Positions 44,815-55,906 are shown, counted from the first letter of the stretch. The stretch: DNA of 64,000 nucleotides from Heterocephalus glaber (GCF_000247695.1 NW_004624782.1:13903671-13967670); one strand, 5' to 3'. The notes: generated from the letters alone by a model not told the origin. Numbers and translations are program-made.

Positions 44815-45057
44815 ATTTCCTCGCCACTGATCTCTCAGCCTGTTCCTTTCAAATCCATGGTCATCTAGCCAAACCATCACCAACAATCGGTACAGGTCTG
44901 TATTTCTGCCCACTGCGCATTCCAGGGATAGTGAAAACCACATGCACCACTCAAAAGCTGTGATGCCTGCAGGGGTCTTTCTGGCCCACTCTTCTTCAGG
45001 TTCACTCAAATGGGTGGTGCCACATCTGCCCACTGTCAGGACATAGCACCGTGTCAT
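44815..45057 (-). pseudogene. short protein-like open stretch, possible retroviral remnant
   Basis: About 80 codons are open on the minus strand from an ATG at 45057, including phrases such as EPEEEWARKTPAGI and NTDLYRLLVMVWLDD. These are more protein-like than the surrounding DNA. I suspect an endogenous-retrovirus-derived fragment but cannot name the protein. The apparent extension to 44092 is an artefact of N bases. Confidence 0.3.
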
Positions 45058-45317
45058 GCACTCACGCTAATCAGCTTGTGCTCATCCTGTCTGTCAGCTG
45101 GTCATAGGAGATTCCCTGGGAGGTCCTAGGGTTAATTGAGAAAGACAATACAGTACAACAGAAGTTGGTGCTGAAGGAGTGGGAACCATCTGCTCATCTC
45201 AATGGCTCATACTTTCTGGACCCTTCTAAGCTTGGCCAACCTTATATCATTTCCATTTGCTGATAGATTGCTGCTGTGCACACCTGACCCTGTGGCTGGA
45301 CTGGTCAGATGAGAATC

Positions 45318-45433
45318 CTTTTTTTTGAGACAAGTCCTTGCTTTGTAGTTCAGGCTGGCCTTGAACTCACAGCGATCCTCCTGCCTCAGCCTTCTGAGTG
45401 CTGGGATTACAGGTGTGTGGCACCACACCCAGC
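45318..45433 (-). mobile_element. B1 SINE
   Basis: TTTTTTGAGACAAGTCCTTG to GCACCACACCCAGC. Confidence 0.88.
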
Positions 45434-45594
45434 TGAACACTCCACTCTTGAGGAGAAGCTCATGTTGCATGGTCCTTCTGATTAGGTATTTAGTCCTTTA
45501 CCCAGGCCCTGTAGCAAGCAAGATCTGTTTCTTGAAGGCAGAATAGTTGTCAGCAAAAAAAGGGCCTAGATTTATTTTTTTTTAAATCCTTTGA

Positions 45595-45682
45595 GGCTGG
45601 GGATTTAGCTCAGTGGTTCTGACACCTGCCTCGAAAGCGCAAGGTCCCGAGTTCGATCGCTGGTACCAAAAAAAACAAAAAA
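45595..45682 (+). mobile_element. ID SINE
   Basis: GGGGATTTAGCTCAGTGGTT; GAGTTCGATCGCTGGTACC. Confidence 0.95.
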
Positions 45683-45689
45683 AAGCTTT

Positions 45690-47360
45690 GAACCTGTGCT
45701 TTGATTCCCTTATTGGTGCTTCCTAGAGGCTCCATATAGCGCCTCTGTTTGCTGTCAACTGTTGACTATTATGCGGCCTGCTGGAGCGTAAGTACTAAGT
45801 GATAAGGCATGGTGAAATGCGCCCTGGATTAGCTGCAGAGAGTTCTCTTGCTCTGGCCCTTACTCAGAACTCTGGCCTTGCAATGACTCCATCGATGACA
45901 CAGCTTATCATCCCTGACATCCTCCAGCCATAAGCCATCAAGCATTGTGCCTCTTTAGGGGAGCAGGCTGTGTACGGTGTAACTTTTCTTTTACCTGGGA
46001 GGAGCTGTTATTGAGTCCTCTAGACCACTGAATCCACCGAGACTCCGCTGAGGTGCAGGTGTGTAAATCTCGCGTGGTTTACCTCTCACTTTCTAGTTCG
46101 CATGTCTTGTTACTCCTGCCCATCAGATGCAGTAATGCCCACGTATCGACCAGAGTGATATGTTGAGATCAAGATCTCAGCAGACGATTTTATGGCAGAG
46201 CAGAACTGATAGAACCTTGAAGCAACATGAAGATACATGGTGGCTTTGGCAGCTAAACGCAAACTACTCCTGGTTGATTTTGCATTTGATGTAGAGCAAA
46301 GGCCAGGGTGATGCCTGCATAACAAATACCACTTTCCATATTGATTTTCTCCAAGAAAAACCTGTATCTGGGGCAGCAGCTGTAGTTGGGAGTCACCACC
46401 TGCTAAAGTTTATGATAATCCCCAGTCATTCCAAGACCCATCTGATTTCCACATATGCCAGAGTGGTGGGCAAAGGGTGATAAGTGTCTCTGCCCTTGCT
46501 TCCTTCAGTTCCTCAACAGCACCATTAACCTCTGCTTCCCCGGGGACATGGCCTTTTACAGCTCTTTATACGGACCATCCTGTGGCCACTACCTGTGCCT
46601 TCCATAGCGCATGATGTTAATCTCTGTCAGCAGAGGGCGCTGGCTGGTTGCTGCAGTAGGACAGGGATGCTCTTCCTGGTTCTGGTCCTCTTAAGGTTTT
46701 ATTTTTCTTGCCCCTGCTGCACAGTTTTGCCGGGCTGTGTATGTGGGGACATGCCAGCAGTGCTCTGCCCTAGACGCAAGTCCTGAGTGAGGACCCCTTG
46801 GGAAGCTTGCAGACACCTTGTTTGCTCCCCTTATCCACGTGTACACCCACAAGACCACATGGCTCTATTTGTGAGTAGACTTCTGCCACTTCTGCCACCC
46901 CTCACCCATCTTGGCCTGCATGTGGCTTTCTAGAGTACTGAATTCTAGAACAACAAGCTTTCTCCAGTGCTTGACTTGTACAGCAATCTCGTTTTCTCCA
47001 GCACTGGGCTCACGTGGAGTATGCATGTTCTAGTTCTTTGATTTGATAGAGTACTGGTAGAACTCTCTCCAACCCCAGGGGCCTGGAGTGTAGACTTGCT
47101 AGTTTCTGGTTCCAGCAGTGCTCAGCGGCAAGCAGTGTCACCTGATAGCCCAGAGAGCCCATTCCTAGGTGGTCCCAGTGGTAAGGCACACCAGGGACTT
47201 CTCAGCCATGCCCCTTCAGATGAAGTCTGGATCTCAACCTTGGTGGTAGAGGACTCTTCTTTAACACTCCCAGCCCAGAGGATAGCAGCTATGTTCTTTA
47301 GGATTGTCTTTAGCTCTCATTAGCCAACTCCCTGTTCTTCCATCCCCTTTTAAGAATTCT
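45690..47360. other. 1.7 kb without recognised SINEs; possible ERV remnant
   Basis: This is the longest SINE-free stretch in the repeat-dense half. It has no long open frame. Its even composition and proximity to the ERVL-like gag remnant (47.9 kb) and the open stretch at 44.8 kb make decayed retroviral internal sequence plausible, but I cannot show it. Confidence 0.3.
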
Positions 47361-47514
47361 TTATCTCATGTATGTAATCTCACCTACTTAGGAGGCTGAG
47401 GCAAGAGGATAGCAAGTTCAAGGCAGGTTTGGGGAACTTGGTAAGACCCTGTCTCAGAAAGGGCCAAGGGCGTATCTCAGTGCTAAGGTGCCCCTGAATT
47501 CAGTCCCCAGTAAG
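47361..47514 (+). mobile_element. B1-dID composite SINE
   Basis: TACTTAGGAGGCTGAGGC, GACCCTGTCTCAGAAAGG, then GGGCGTATCTCAGTGC and AGTCCCCAGTAAG. Confidence 0.7.
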
Positions 47515-47959
47515 GACTGTGGAATAGATTCTTTGCAGTATGCCTGGTGACTACAGAGGGAAATGACAAGCTAGGTCTATAATCACTCATTTAAGTCACA
47601 ATCTAGGAAACATAATGCTTCTGCAGCAGGCCTAAAACCATATCTTACCTGTGTAGACCCAGTACTGAGACTGCTAAGTCAAACACAAAATTTAGTTATA
47701 TGGTTTGCTGAATTATAGTGACAGTTGAATTCACAGTCTGAATGAATTTGCCTGGAAAAACTAAGATATGGATCAGGAAAGAAGAGATCCAGAAATTTGG
47801 AATGATGCTCTGATTGGATCCAGAGGAAGTCCACAATACTGAACTTTCAAGTCCTTCTGTTTCCCTTGTGAGTGGAAGTAGCTCACCCCAGGGTCTCAGG
47901 AGACTGAGTTACTCTGTTTGAAAATGCTGTGATAACGTCACCTGAGCAAATCCCTTGAA

Positions 47960-48780
47960 AGCAGGTGCTCATTCTCCTCAACTCCACCACAGCTCCACTG
48001 TTGCCATTTGCCTTTTAGAGTCAAAGCTCATCATATTCAGGGTGGGGCAGATGGTGCACAGTGTGATCCAGGAGGAAATAACTTATGCACCAAAAGAGCT
48101 GCAAGATGTTTGCAGAAACATGAAAAGTATGAGAGAATGCATTTTAAGGGCATGAGGCCAGTGAGGGTAGACTGTAACACTAGATAGGGTCAAATGCATT
48201 GGTACATTTTACAAGCGATTCCAGATTTAATATATTAGCTTGTATATCTGAAGTTGGCTCTAAGAGGTTACTTGGTTGGTTGACTGAAACTTTCACTTGT
48301 TGGTAGCCTACGGTTAATAAACTGAGATTCCAGAGCTTTTCTGACATCACATGGAAGAAAGAATCTAAAGGATTTCCATGTTAGGTTGAATTTATTTATT
48401 CATTTATTTTTCTAGTACCAGGAATCAAACTCAGTACCTTGCGCTTGCCAGGCAGGTGTGGCACCACTGAGCTGCAGCCTGGGCCCTAGGTCGAATTTAT
48501 GATGTCAGATCTGAACACTATATTCTCTAAAATGATACAGAAGACACTCCTTTTGCTAAGAAACATAAACATCTTTGAAAGGCTCTCTAGCTGCTCTCCT
48601 GTAAAGGTGAAATAAGGCTGTAGGGAATACACCATCGAGATGGACCCCCAATCTTAGTGAGTATGAGGGGATCCCAACGAGCTAGACACATCAGGTATAA
48701 GAGACAGCAGGGCCACCAGGGAATCTGATTTCTTGGCTTACAGAGGTTTAGGTGGTCACTAATAAATCATAGGCTCTCTA
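47960..48780 (+). pseudogene. ERVL-like endogenous retrovirus gag remnant, decayed
   Basis: The segment around 48050-48110 (CAGTGTGATCCAGGAGGAAA) and later phrases at 48270-48300 and 48570-48600 resemble the gag region of ERVL-class elements. Stops and indels break the frame: only 66 codons are open at 47955-48155. A reverse ID at 48390-48487 interrupts it. It is an old, non-functional relic. Confidence 0.5.
48390..48487 (-). mobile_element. ID SINE
   Basis: TAGGTTGAATTTA before and TAGGTCGAATTTA after; AGTACCAGGAATCAAACTC. Confidence 0.93.
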
Positions 48781-48918
48781 GGAATGAAATAGATGAGCAA
48801 TGAACTCAATTGCTTGTTCCATTTCTTTACTGTTCTTACTTATTCCAGCCATTATTGAAAACAGGGTGTTGAAGCCCTTAATTATTATTGTTGAATTGCC
48901 TATCTCTCCCTTCAGTCC

Positions 48919-49011
48919 TTTTTTTTTTTTTTTCCTTCAGTGCTGGAGATCGAACTCAGGACTTTGCACTTGCCAGGCAGGTGCTGTGCTGCTGCGCTGC
49001 ATCCCTCGCCC
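48919..49011 (-). mobile_element. ID SINE
   Basis: CTCCCTTCAGT / TTCCCTTCAGTG target words; GTGCTGGAGATCGAACTC. Confidence 0.9.
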
Positions 49012-49093
49012 TTTTCTTTCTTTTTCCCTTCAGTGCTATCAGTTTTGCTTCATGTATTTTGACATGCTATTATTAGTTGCATATATTTTTTTT

Positions 49094-49197
49094 ACTATGG
49101 AACGCTTCACAAATTTGCGTGTCATCCTAGCACAGGGGCCATGCCAATCTTCTCTGTATCATTCCAATTTTAGTATGTGTGCTGCTGAAGCGAGCAC
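49094..49197 (-). pseudogene. RNU6 (pseudogene): U6 snRNA retropseudogene
   Basis: The minus strand reads GTGCTCGCTTCAGCAGCAC from 49197, then ACTAAAATTGGAATGATACA and GCAAATTTGTGAAGCGTTCC, which is nearly full-length U6 with several substitutions. An A tail (T run 49085-49093) follows the 3' end. AGTTGC(A/G)TAT flanks the copy at 49075-49084 and 49198-49207. The tail and duplication show L1-mediated retroposition, and no proximal TATA or PSE promoter is evident. Confidence 0.92.
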
Positions 49198-49252
49198 AGT
49201 TGCGTATGTCTCCCTGACGGACTAACCCTTTCATCATTATAAAATGTCCTTT

Positions 49253-49329
49253 GGGGCCAGGTGGTTCCACCACCTGCTTTGCAAGTGCAAGGTCCGAAGT
49301 TCAATCCCTGGTACAAAAAAAAAAAAAAA
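49253..49329 (+). mobile_element. ID SINE lacking the A box
   Basis: GGGGCCAG joins directly to GTGGTTCCACCACC, losing the GATTTAGCTCAG segment. AAATGTCCTTT / AAATTGTCCTTTG flank it. Confidence 0.9.
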
Positions 49330-49516
49330 TTGTCCTTTGTCTGCAATAACAATTTTTGCCTAAATTCTGTTTTGTCTGATATTAGTATAGCCATTCCATA
49401 TTCCCTTGTGGTACTTTTGCATAGTATATCTTTTTCCATCCTTTTACTTACACCCCAATTGTATCTTTGAATATGAAGACAGCATATAGTTGGATCATTT
49501 TTCAAAAATCCATTCT

Positions 49517-49631
49517 GCTGGGTTAGGTGTGGTGTGCACACCTGTGATCCCAGCAGTTGGGAGGCTGAGACAGGAGGATTCCTGGGAGTTTGAGGCCAGC
49601 CGAACTAACAGGGAGACCCTGTCTCAAAAAT
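49517..49631 (+). mobile_element. B1 SINE with exact target-site duplication
   Basis: TCAAAAATCCATTCTGC (17 bases) lies on both sides; the second copy overlaps the SINE's own CTCAAAAA end. Confidence 0.94.
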
Positions 49632-49679
49632 CCATTCTGCCAATCTCTTTTTTGACAGGAGTGTTTAGTTCATTTACTT

Positions 49680-49881
49680 TGTTTGTTTGTTTTTGGTACT
49701 GGGGATCAAACTCAGGACCTTGCCCTTGTGAGGCAGGCGGCGCAACCACTGAGCTAAATCCCTGGCCCATTATCATCATCATCATCATTATTATTTTTTG
49801 TTTTTTGCTACCGGGGATCGAACTTGGGTCCTTGCGCTTGCACAGCAGGCGGCGAAACCACTGAGCTAAATCCCCGGCTCA
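49680..49881 (-). mobile_element. two reverse ID SINEs in tandem
   Basis: Copies at 49680-49768 and 49796-49881, joined by (ATC)n/(ATT)n at 49769-49795, the tail of the second copy. Confidence 0.93.
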
Positions 49882-49884
49882 ACC

Positions 49885-50079
49885 ATCATTTTTATTATTG
49901 TACTGGGGACTGAATCCAGGGCCTTTGTACTGAGCTACATCACCAGCCTATTTTTTAATTTTGATTTTGCGACAAGGTCTCCATAAGTCACTAAGTTGCC
50001 TAGGTTGGGTTTGAGTAATGACTTTTCTGCCTTAGCCTCCTAGAGTACTGATTACAGGCATGTCCCACCACACCTAATT
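49885..50079 (-). mobile_element. B1-dID composite SINE
   Basis: GTACTGGGGACTGAATCC and GAGCTACATCACCAGCC, then reverse B1 ending CCCACCACACCTAAT. Confidence 0.78.
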
Positions 50080-50131
50080 CTGTATTGCTTTTTGCAGTTG
50101 TCTTTAAAACCTTTAAAAAAAAAAGATTATT

Positions 50132-50218
50132 GGGCCAGGGATTTAGCTCAGTGGTTCCGGCGCCTGCCTCGCAAGAGCAAGGTCCTGAGTTCGATCCCCA
50201 GTACCAAAAAAAAAAAAA
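50132..50218 (+). mobile_element. ID SINE
   Basis: AAAAGATTAT occurs on both sides; consensus-like body. Confidence 0.95.
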
Positions 50219-50690
50219 GATTATAAACAAAACTTTCCTATTTATTGCATATTTCATAATTTAGTTAAAGTGACATTTTAAGCAATGTAATGTGGCAACT
50301 CTGAAAACCAGGTTCTACTCCTCCCCAGGCTTTGTTTATTCTTGTCTGTTAAGTGACTCTCCTAGAGCAATTCAGTAAAGTCTGTATCTCTTGTGTGGCC
50401 ACTGAGGCCGGCTAAGTGAGTGTGGTGGTCGGCTAATAACTGGTGAGAGATTTCCTTAAATACTTTCAACCAGTGAGGCTCCCAGTCCTCACTGAGGTAT
50501 CTCATGGTGAGGGGCTATGCTTTCAAACTGCAGCAGGCAGCTGATAACACCGCTTTACCCTTCACTTCCGGCTTGCTGAGGGCAGCAAGGGCAGCTTGCA
50601 GCGAGTTTATGGTGCCCTGGGCATGTTCACATGCCCCACACTTGCTGGTGACTTTCTAGAAATTCCCAGGAATATGTCAAGAGGGTTTTC

Positions 50691-50775
50691 TTTGGGGGGG
50701 GTGGTACTGGGATCGAACTCAGGACTTTGTGCTTGCCCAGCAGGTGTGGCACCATTGAGCTACATCCCCAGTCCT
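50691..50775 (-). mobile_element. ID SINE
   Basis: GGTACTGGGATCGAACTC; TGTCAAGAG duplicated. The tail position holds a G run (GGGGGGGG) in place of A/T. Confidence 0.88.
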
Positions 50776-50999
50776 GTCAAGAGTTTCTGAAAGCTCTCTC
50801 TGAATACCTCATACTCTGTTCCCCCTTATTCCCTGCTTTTTAGGGTTTTTAAACTTGTTTTGTTTTTTTACCCACAGCTGGTTAAGAAAAGTAAAGTCAT
50901 GGGTGGAGAAGGACAATCGAGTTTGAAGAGTAAAAGGACTCACATGACTAAAGATAAGCATATAGACATTTGATGAAATTTCTGAATTTCAAAAATAGA

Positions 51000-51910
51000 A
51001 AAGACAACTTACAAGCTTCCACACAGAAAAACTAGGTTACTTATAAAGGAACAGGACTCAGTCACAAAGACCAAATCATCTGTAATTCTCTCAGCTGGGA
51101 GACAGTAGAACATAGACAAAGAGAAAAGAAGCGAAGCCAGCCATCAGATCACTTTCAACCAGGGCAAATAAAAGACCTTCTCTGGCATCTGTCTGCCTGG
51201 GCTGGAGTTGTCAGTGATTAAGATCTCACGAGAAAGACAGATGAATAGAAGAGGTTACAGAGGTGAGCAGGAAATCTTGCAATACCTATACAGAATTCCA
51301 TTTGAAAGGCGAAGACAGACTGGGAATCTATGCTTTCAGTGTAGGAATTATTTTGCAGAAGTGATTAATAAAAACCCCAATAAAAGACAAGAACCAAAAA
51401 TCATAAACTATCAGTGAAACCTCAGGAGTGGGGAGCTTGAGAAAGCTAAAAGCTTTCTACAGGTGTCATCTCTCTCATAGGGATGTGAAGGATGCAGGCT
51501 GATGAAGGGGTAGCATTCTTAGGATGTGTTGATATAGCAGTTTAAGAATAATTATGATTGTAAGAAAACATCAGCAGGTTAACAAAGGGAAAAAATGGTA
51601 ATGAATAGAAATTTGACTAAGCCCACAAAAGTTTAAAAATAAAAAAGCCGAAGAGTAAAACATTAATGAAAACTAAACAGAAAATAAATTGAAAATATAT
51701 ATTTTTTTGTACTGGGGATTAAACTCAGGACCTTGCCCTTGTGAGGAAAAAACTTAAGAAGTATATTGTTTATTGCAATAAATATAAACAGCGGAATTAA
51801 CCTATTGTAAGTCAGAACCTTTCAATTACTTTAAAAATATACCAACATACATGCAATTTATAGGAAACACACCTAAAAACAAAGTAACAAAACATGTTTA
51901 AAACAAAATG
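51000..51910 (+). repeat. old L1/HAL1 remnant
   Basis: AAACTAGGTTACTTATAAAG and TAGGAAACACACCTAAAAAC match internal LINE-1-type sequence. A truncated reverse ID lies at 51701-51745. Confidence 0.5.
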
Positions 51911-51914
51911 AATA

Positions 51915-52085
51915 GGGGGCTGGGGATGTAGCTCAGTGGTAGTGATTAGGAAGGAAGTCCGAGGCGTTTTGTTTGATCTTTAGTGCCTCAGATAGATAGA
52001 CAGATGACAAGTACATGATGGGCGGATACATAGATGATGAATAGGTACACAGATACATAGACAGATGATAGATACAGATAATGTA
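51915..52085 (+). mobile_element. ID SINE with (GATA/GACA)n tail
   Basis: GGGCTGGGGATGTAGCTCAG with a rearranged 3' part, followed by an impure GATA/GACA tract at 51986-52085. Confidence 0.75.
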
Positions 52086-52167
52086 GACGGACAAAAAATT
52101 CTAGGCAAGTACTACAAACCGCATGATTGAGGGGTGGAAGCATTACTGAGATCCTAAAAATGTTTAT

Positions 52168-52255
52168 TTCTTTTTCTTTTTTTGGTACTGGGGATCAAAC
52201 TCAGGGCCTTGCACTTGCAAGCCAGGCACAGTGCCACTGAGCTAAATCCTGGCCC
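52168..52255 (-). mobile_element. ID SINE with exact target-site duplication
   Basis: CCTAAAAATGTTTATTTCT occurs on both sides (up to 19 bases). Confidence 0.96.
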
Positions 52256-52359
52256 TAAAAATGTTTATTTCTCGACTTGGGTGTTGCTTATGAGTATATT
52301 GTTTTATAATACCATACTGAACCTATTTTTCTGTTAATGTTTATGCATGTGGCTATTTC

Positions 52360-52836
52360 AGAACTGTGGTAGGCAAAATAAAGGTACTCGCTTTCATGTC
52401 TGACCCTGTGTCCTGGAAACTGCAGCAATGTTAGTTTACATGGTGAAGAGATTTTGCAGATGATCACATGACGGGCCTTGAGATGGGGAAGGATCCTGGA
52501 CTAACCAGGTGGACCCAATGTAATCATGTGAGTTTATGCATCAGAATTTTTTCTGGTTGTGTTCAGAGGGAGATGTGACTGTAGAACCTGCAGTGTGATG
52601 CAGTGTTACTAGCTCTGAAGACAGTGGAAGGGGCTGTAAGCCACAGAATGCAGGCAGCCTCTAGAAGCTGGACAGGCCAGTGACAGACTTTGCCCCGGGC
52701 CTCCTGGGTGGAAGAGAGCCCTGGCCACACTGTGACTGTGGCACAGTGAGACCCTACAGAATGGTGACCTAATATATCTGTATTGTCATAAGCCGCTAAA
52801 TTTGTGGCAGTATGTTACAGCAATAGAAAACTAATA
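52360..52836 (+). mobile_element. MLT1-like LTR
   Basis: GTGGTAGGCAAAATAAAGG near the start; CATAAGCCGCTAAATTTGTGGCAG and AGAAAACTAATATAAC at the end follow the MaLR LTR layout. Confidence 0.75.
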
Positions 52837-52841
52837 TAACA

Positions 52842-52983
52842 GGCCAGGTGTCCTGGTGCACGCCTGTAATCCTAGCACTCAGGAGGCTGAGGCAGGAGAT
52901 TGCCGAAAGTTCGAGGCCAGCCTGGGCTACACAGTGAGTTCAAGGCACCCTGAACTACATAGCAAGACCCTGTCTAAAATAAC
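52842..52983 (+). mobile_element. B1 SINE with internal duplication
   Basis: GGGCTACACAGTGAGTTCAA and GAACTACATAGCAAGACCC; AATATAAC(A/C) flanks both sides. Confidence 0.92.
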
Positions 52984-53280
52984 CAAAAATATCAAACAAA
53001 AAAGAAAAGTAATATAACACCAAAAACTAGAGATTTTTAATTTTGCCTTTCTGTTATCTCCCCTCTCTTCTCAGCTTCCCCATCTCACTGTTTAAACTCA
53101 TCTGTTCAGTTTTATCACTGGCCACAGCTTTGTGAGCTGACCTAAGTATAAAGAGCACTGGTCTTGGAGATAAAAGACCAGAGTACCAGCTTTGCATCAA
53201 CTTGCTGTGTGTGACTTGCAGCCTACTGATTTCCTTATTTGAGCCTATAACCTTTAATTTTTGTTTGACTGGTTTTTATC

Positions 53281-53389
53281 TGGTTGGTTTTGGAAACAGG
53301 GTCTTGTATGTATTCCAAGCTACCCTCAAACTCAAAGTTCTCCTGCCTCCCAACTCTGAAATTATAGATCTGTACCACCACATCTGGTC
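53281..53389 (-). mobile_element. old B1 SINE
   Basis: TTTGGAAACAGGGTCTTG; ACCACCACATCTGGT. Confidence 0.6.
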
Positions 53390-53651
53390 AACCTTAATTA
53401 TTTGAACTGATAATTATAAATTGAACAAAACACTTAGCTAAGTACTACACAGGTAATAATTCTTCCCCAGTTATAAATTCTATCTACGTAAAAATTTAAA
53501 ATATATGAATTTCCTTTCTGTTCAACTTTTAGGCAACTATAAGAACTCAGATCTACATAGAAATCTCAAGCCATTTCTTTTCATGCCTTGCATGTAGAGC
53601 TACAAAATGTTAAAGGTAGCAAACATCTCACAGAAGAACACCTCTCTCCCA

Positions 53652-53776
53652 GCTGGGCATGGTGGTGCATCCCTGTAATCTCAGCACTGCGGGAGGCTGA
53701 AGCAGGAGAACTGCAAGTTCAAGCCCAACCTGGGAATTTAGCGACTTAGTGATACCCTGTCTCAAAATTACACAAT
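53652..53776 (+). mobile_element. B1 SINE
   Basis: AGCTGGGCATGGTGGTGCATC; ATACCCTGTCTCAAAATT. Confidence 0.88.
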
Positions 53777-54079
53777 AAAAAAAGAAAAGAATATCCTTCT
53801 CAGCAAATTACCTGTCCCCAAATTGCACACTGAAGGAATAAATTCCAAAACATTTCAAGAAAATAAGGGAACACTGAATGCTCATTGATAGGGTAGTTTA
53901 AAATTATTTAAAATGCCACTTATATCTCTTTAATGACTTTTGGTAAAAGGAAGAACATGTACGGGAATTTTCAAGAGTGTACATGTTCCTCCACCATGTA
54001 GCTGATGGGTGTTCATGGTGAAGCCTGAGACACTGACATAACCTTGCAACCCATGGAAGTCAGAGCTGTCAGCCCTTAG

Positions 54080-54690
54080 CCTTACGGGGCTAACAAACAT
54101 ACTAGGAAATTGGGAATTAAAAAGTAGACCAATCACCGAGGCTATGAAATTAAAAGAGCGTATTAGGAGATGGGAGATTGGAAAGTCAGCCCAGTAGATG
54201 GACTAGGAAGCCAAAGCCAAGAAAAACAAGCTCATTACACTCAGGGAGGTAGGGCAGTAATCAGCCCTGCTCCAACCCAACTGGGAACCTCCTAGATGGT
54301 CATGAGCAAACTCCAGCTGGGGAAGGGCAGCACGTGTGTAGGACAGTTGCTGAAATACCCCGTAGTGACTTCTGCCATATTAGCATGGTAGGAACCACAC
54401 CCCAGTGCAGAGACCTGACAGGACACTGAGTCATGGCTCACGGGAAGAGGCAGGATGAGGAAAAGCACAGGCACAACTGAATTTCACTTTCATATAGGAT
54501 GCTGTCGAGAACACTGGCTCCCTGCTTACCCTGTAGACCCAGAGAAGCTACAGTTTCTGCCCCCTGCATGCTGGTTCCTTTGTGCTTGAGTCTAAGAATA
54601 AAAAGCCTCGGTCCTGTGTCATGGTTTGGATTCTTATGATAGCACAAGCAGCCACGTAGTTGGTAGCTGAAGTCATGGGGACCCTGGGAG
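54080..54690 (+). mobile_element. candidate LTR of an endogenous retrovirus
   Basis: AGTCTAAGAATAAAAAGCC followed by CTCGGTCCTGTGTC near 54591-54622 looks like an LTR polyadenylation region. The upstream 500 bp has LTR-like composition. The exact boundaries and family are not determined. Confidence 0.3.
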
Positions 54691-54744
54691 TTTATTGTTC
54701 CTCAGAAGTGTCATATACAAGAGCTGATAAAAAAATATAGTGAA

Positions 54745-54818
54745 GGGCCGGGGATTTAGCTCAGAGGTTCCAGCACCTGCCTCGCAAGTGCAAGGACCTG
54801 AGTTCGATCCCCGGTACC

Positions 54819-54849
<31 letters not shown>

Positions 54850-54853
54850 TATA
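54745..54853 (+). mobile_element. ID SINE with (TA)n tail
   Basis: AATATAGTG lies before the ID and TATATAGTGTC after the (TA)n at 54832-54853, consistent with a target-site duplication. Confidence 0.94.
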
Positions 54854-54876
54854 GTGTCAGTTTTTTACAGTAAGAC

Positions 54877-54967
54877 ACATTGCCATTAGTACCCCTAAAA
54901 ATTCTCCTCCTCACTCCAAACACACTCATCCTATTACTCTTGCCACTTTCTAAAGCAGTTCTGGAAG
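54877..54967 (-). mobile_element. mariner fragment, inverted arm
   Basis: Read on the minus strand, this arm contains AGAACTGCTTTAGAAAGTGG and TAATGGCAATGTGTCTTACT, the end of a mariner-type transposase gene and its 3' flank. It is the reverse complement of the arm at 55216-55303. Confidence 0.75.
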
Positions 54968-55069
54968 TCCTGTGTAGTGAGTATCTTTTGTTGTGCTATT
55001 ATGGCTGGCTCAATATCCTGGATGGATTAAAATGTTCACAGCACTTTCTGTCAAATGAAAACATTTTTG

Positions 55070-55345
55070 GTGTGTCCTCTTTCACCTTAGTCACCAGATC
55101 TGGCACCATGTGACTTCTGGATCTTCTCCAAAGTCAAAATGACTATGAAAGGTAGATGTTTTGAATTGATTTAGGACATCTGGACAGCACAACTAGAGAT
55201 GTTCATGAGACAATTTCCAGAACTGCTTCAGAGTGGTGAGGATGATGGCAAAAGTGTGTTGGAAGGGACAGGATGTATTTTGAGGGAGATAATGGCAATG
55301 TGAGTGGGTTTTTAAAAACTGTATTAAATTTTTTAAATATTCACT
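55070..55345 (+). mobile_element. mariner fragment, forward arm
   Basis: A plus-strand decayed transposase C-terminal part. CACCAGATCTGGCACCATGTGACTTCTGG encodes a broken SPDLAPCDFW motif, the signature around the third catalytic Asp of mariner transposases. AGAACTGCTTCAGAGTGG and TAATGGCAATGTG follow. Confidence 0.78.
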
Positions 55346-55906
55346 TTATAGGCACCTTGCACAGTGTCACTACCAGACTCCTGCTCTGGCCTGGATTGCC
55401 CACATTGTTTCGGTTCACTTTTCTAGGTCTAGCTTTCAGGCTCTCGGATACGGGATGTGATAAACCTCGTGGGCAAGACCAGTGAGGCAGTATTTCCAGG
55501 CCCGGCCTCAAAGCAGCCTATGGGGTTACTGGCATTCGGGACAGGCCATTTCTCGTGTGCGTATCTGGGCATCCTTTGGGATTGCTGACCACGTCCCAAC
55601 AGCATCCTCAGAAACTGTGAGCATCAAATCTGCTCCAGTACATTTACCAGATGCACAGGCCCAGTAACTGCGCTGTTAAGAGCCGCTCCTATGGAGAATT
55701 GGGTCCAAATGCCAGTCCCTGGGCAGTTGAGATTCGAGAGAAGGAGACTGGGAACTATCACATGGCCCTCCATTTAGTAGGGACTGCACATGTGGCTGCC
55801 ACTTCAACTGGGGAGAGATCTTTCTATTACACGGTCTTGATTTCCTTTCTGGGCCTTCACCCACCAAGGGGCTTTCAGGCATATGATCGTTTAAATTTCA
55901 GAAAGA

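Noticed and set aside
44092..45057. 321-codon minus-strand frame
   Set aside because: Most of it is N; only the part right of 44815 is of interest.
51986..52085. Regular GATA/GACA units resembling a direct-repeat array
   Set aside because: It is a microsatellite grown from an ID tail, without spacers; there is no CRISPR in this eukaryotic DNA.
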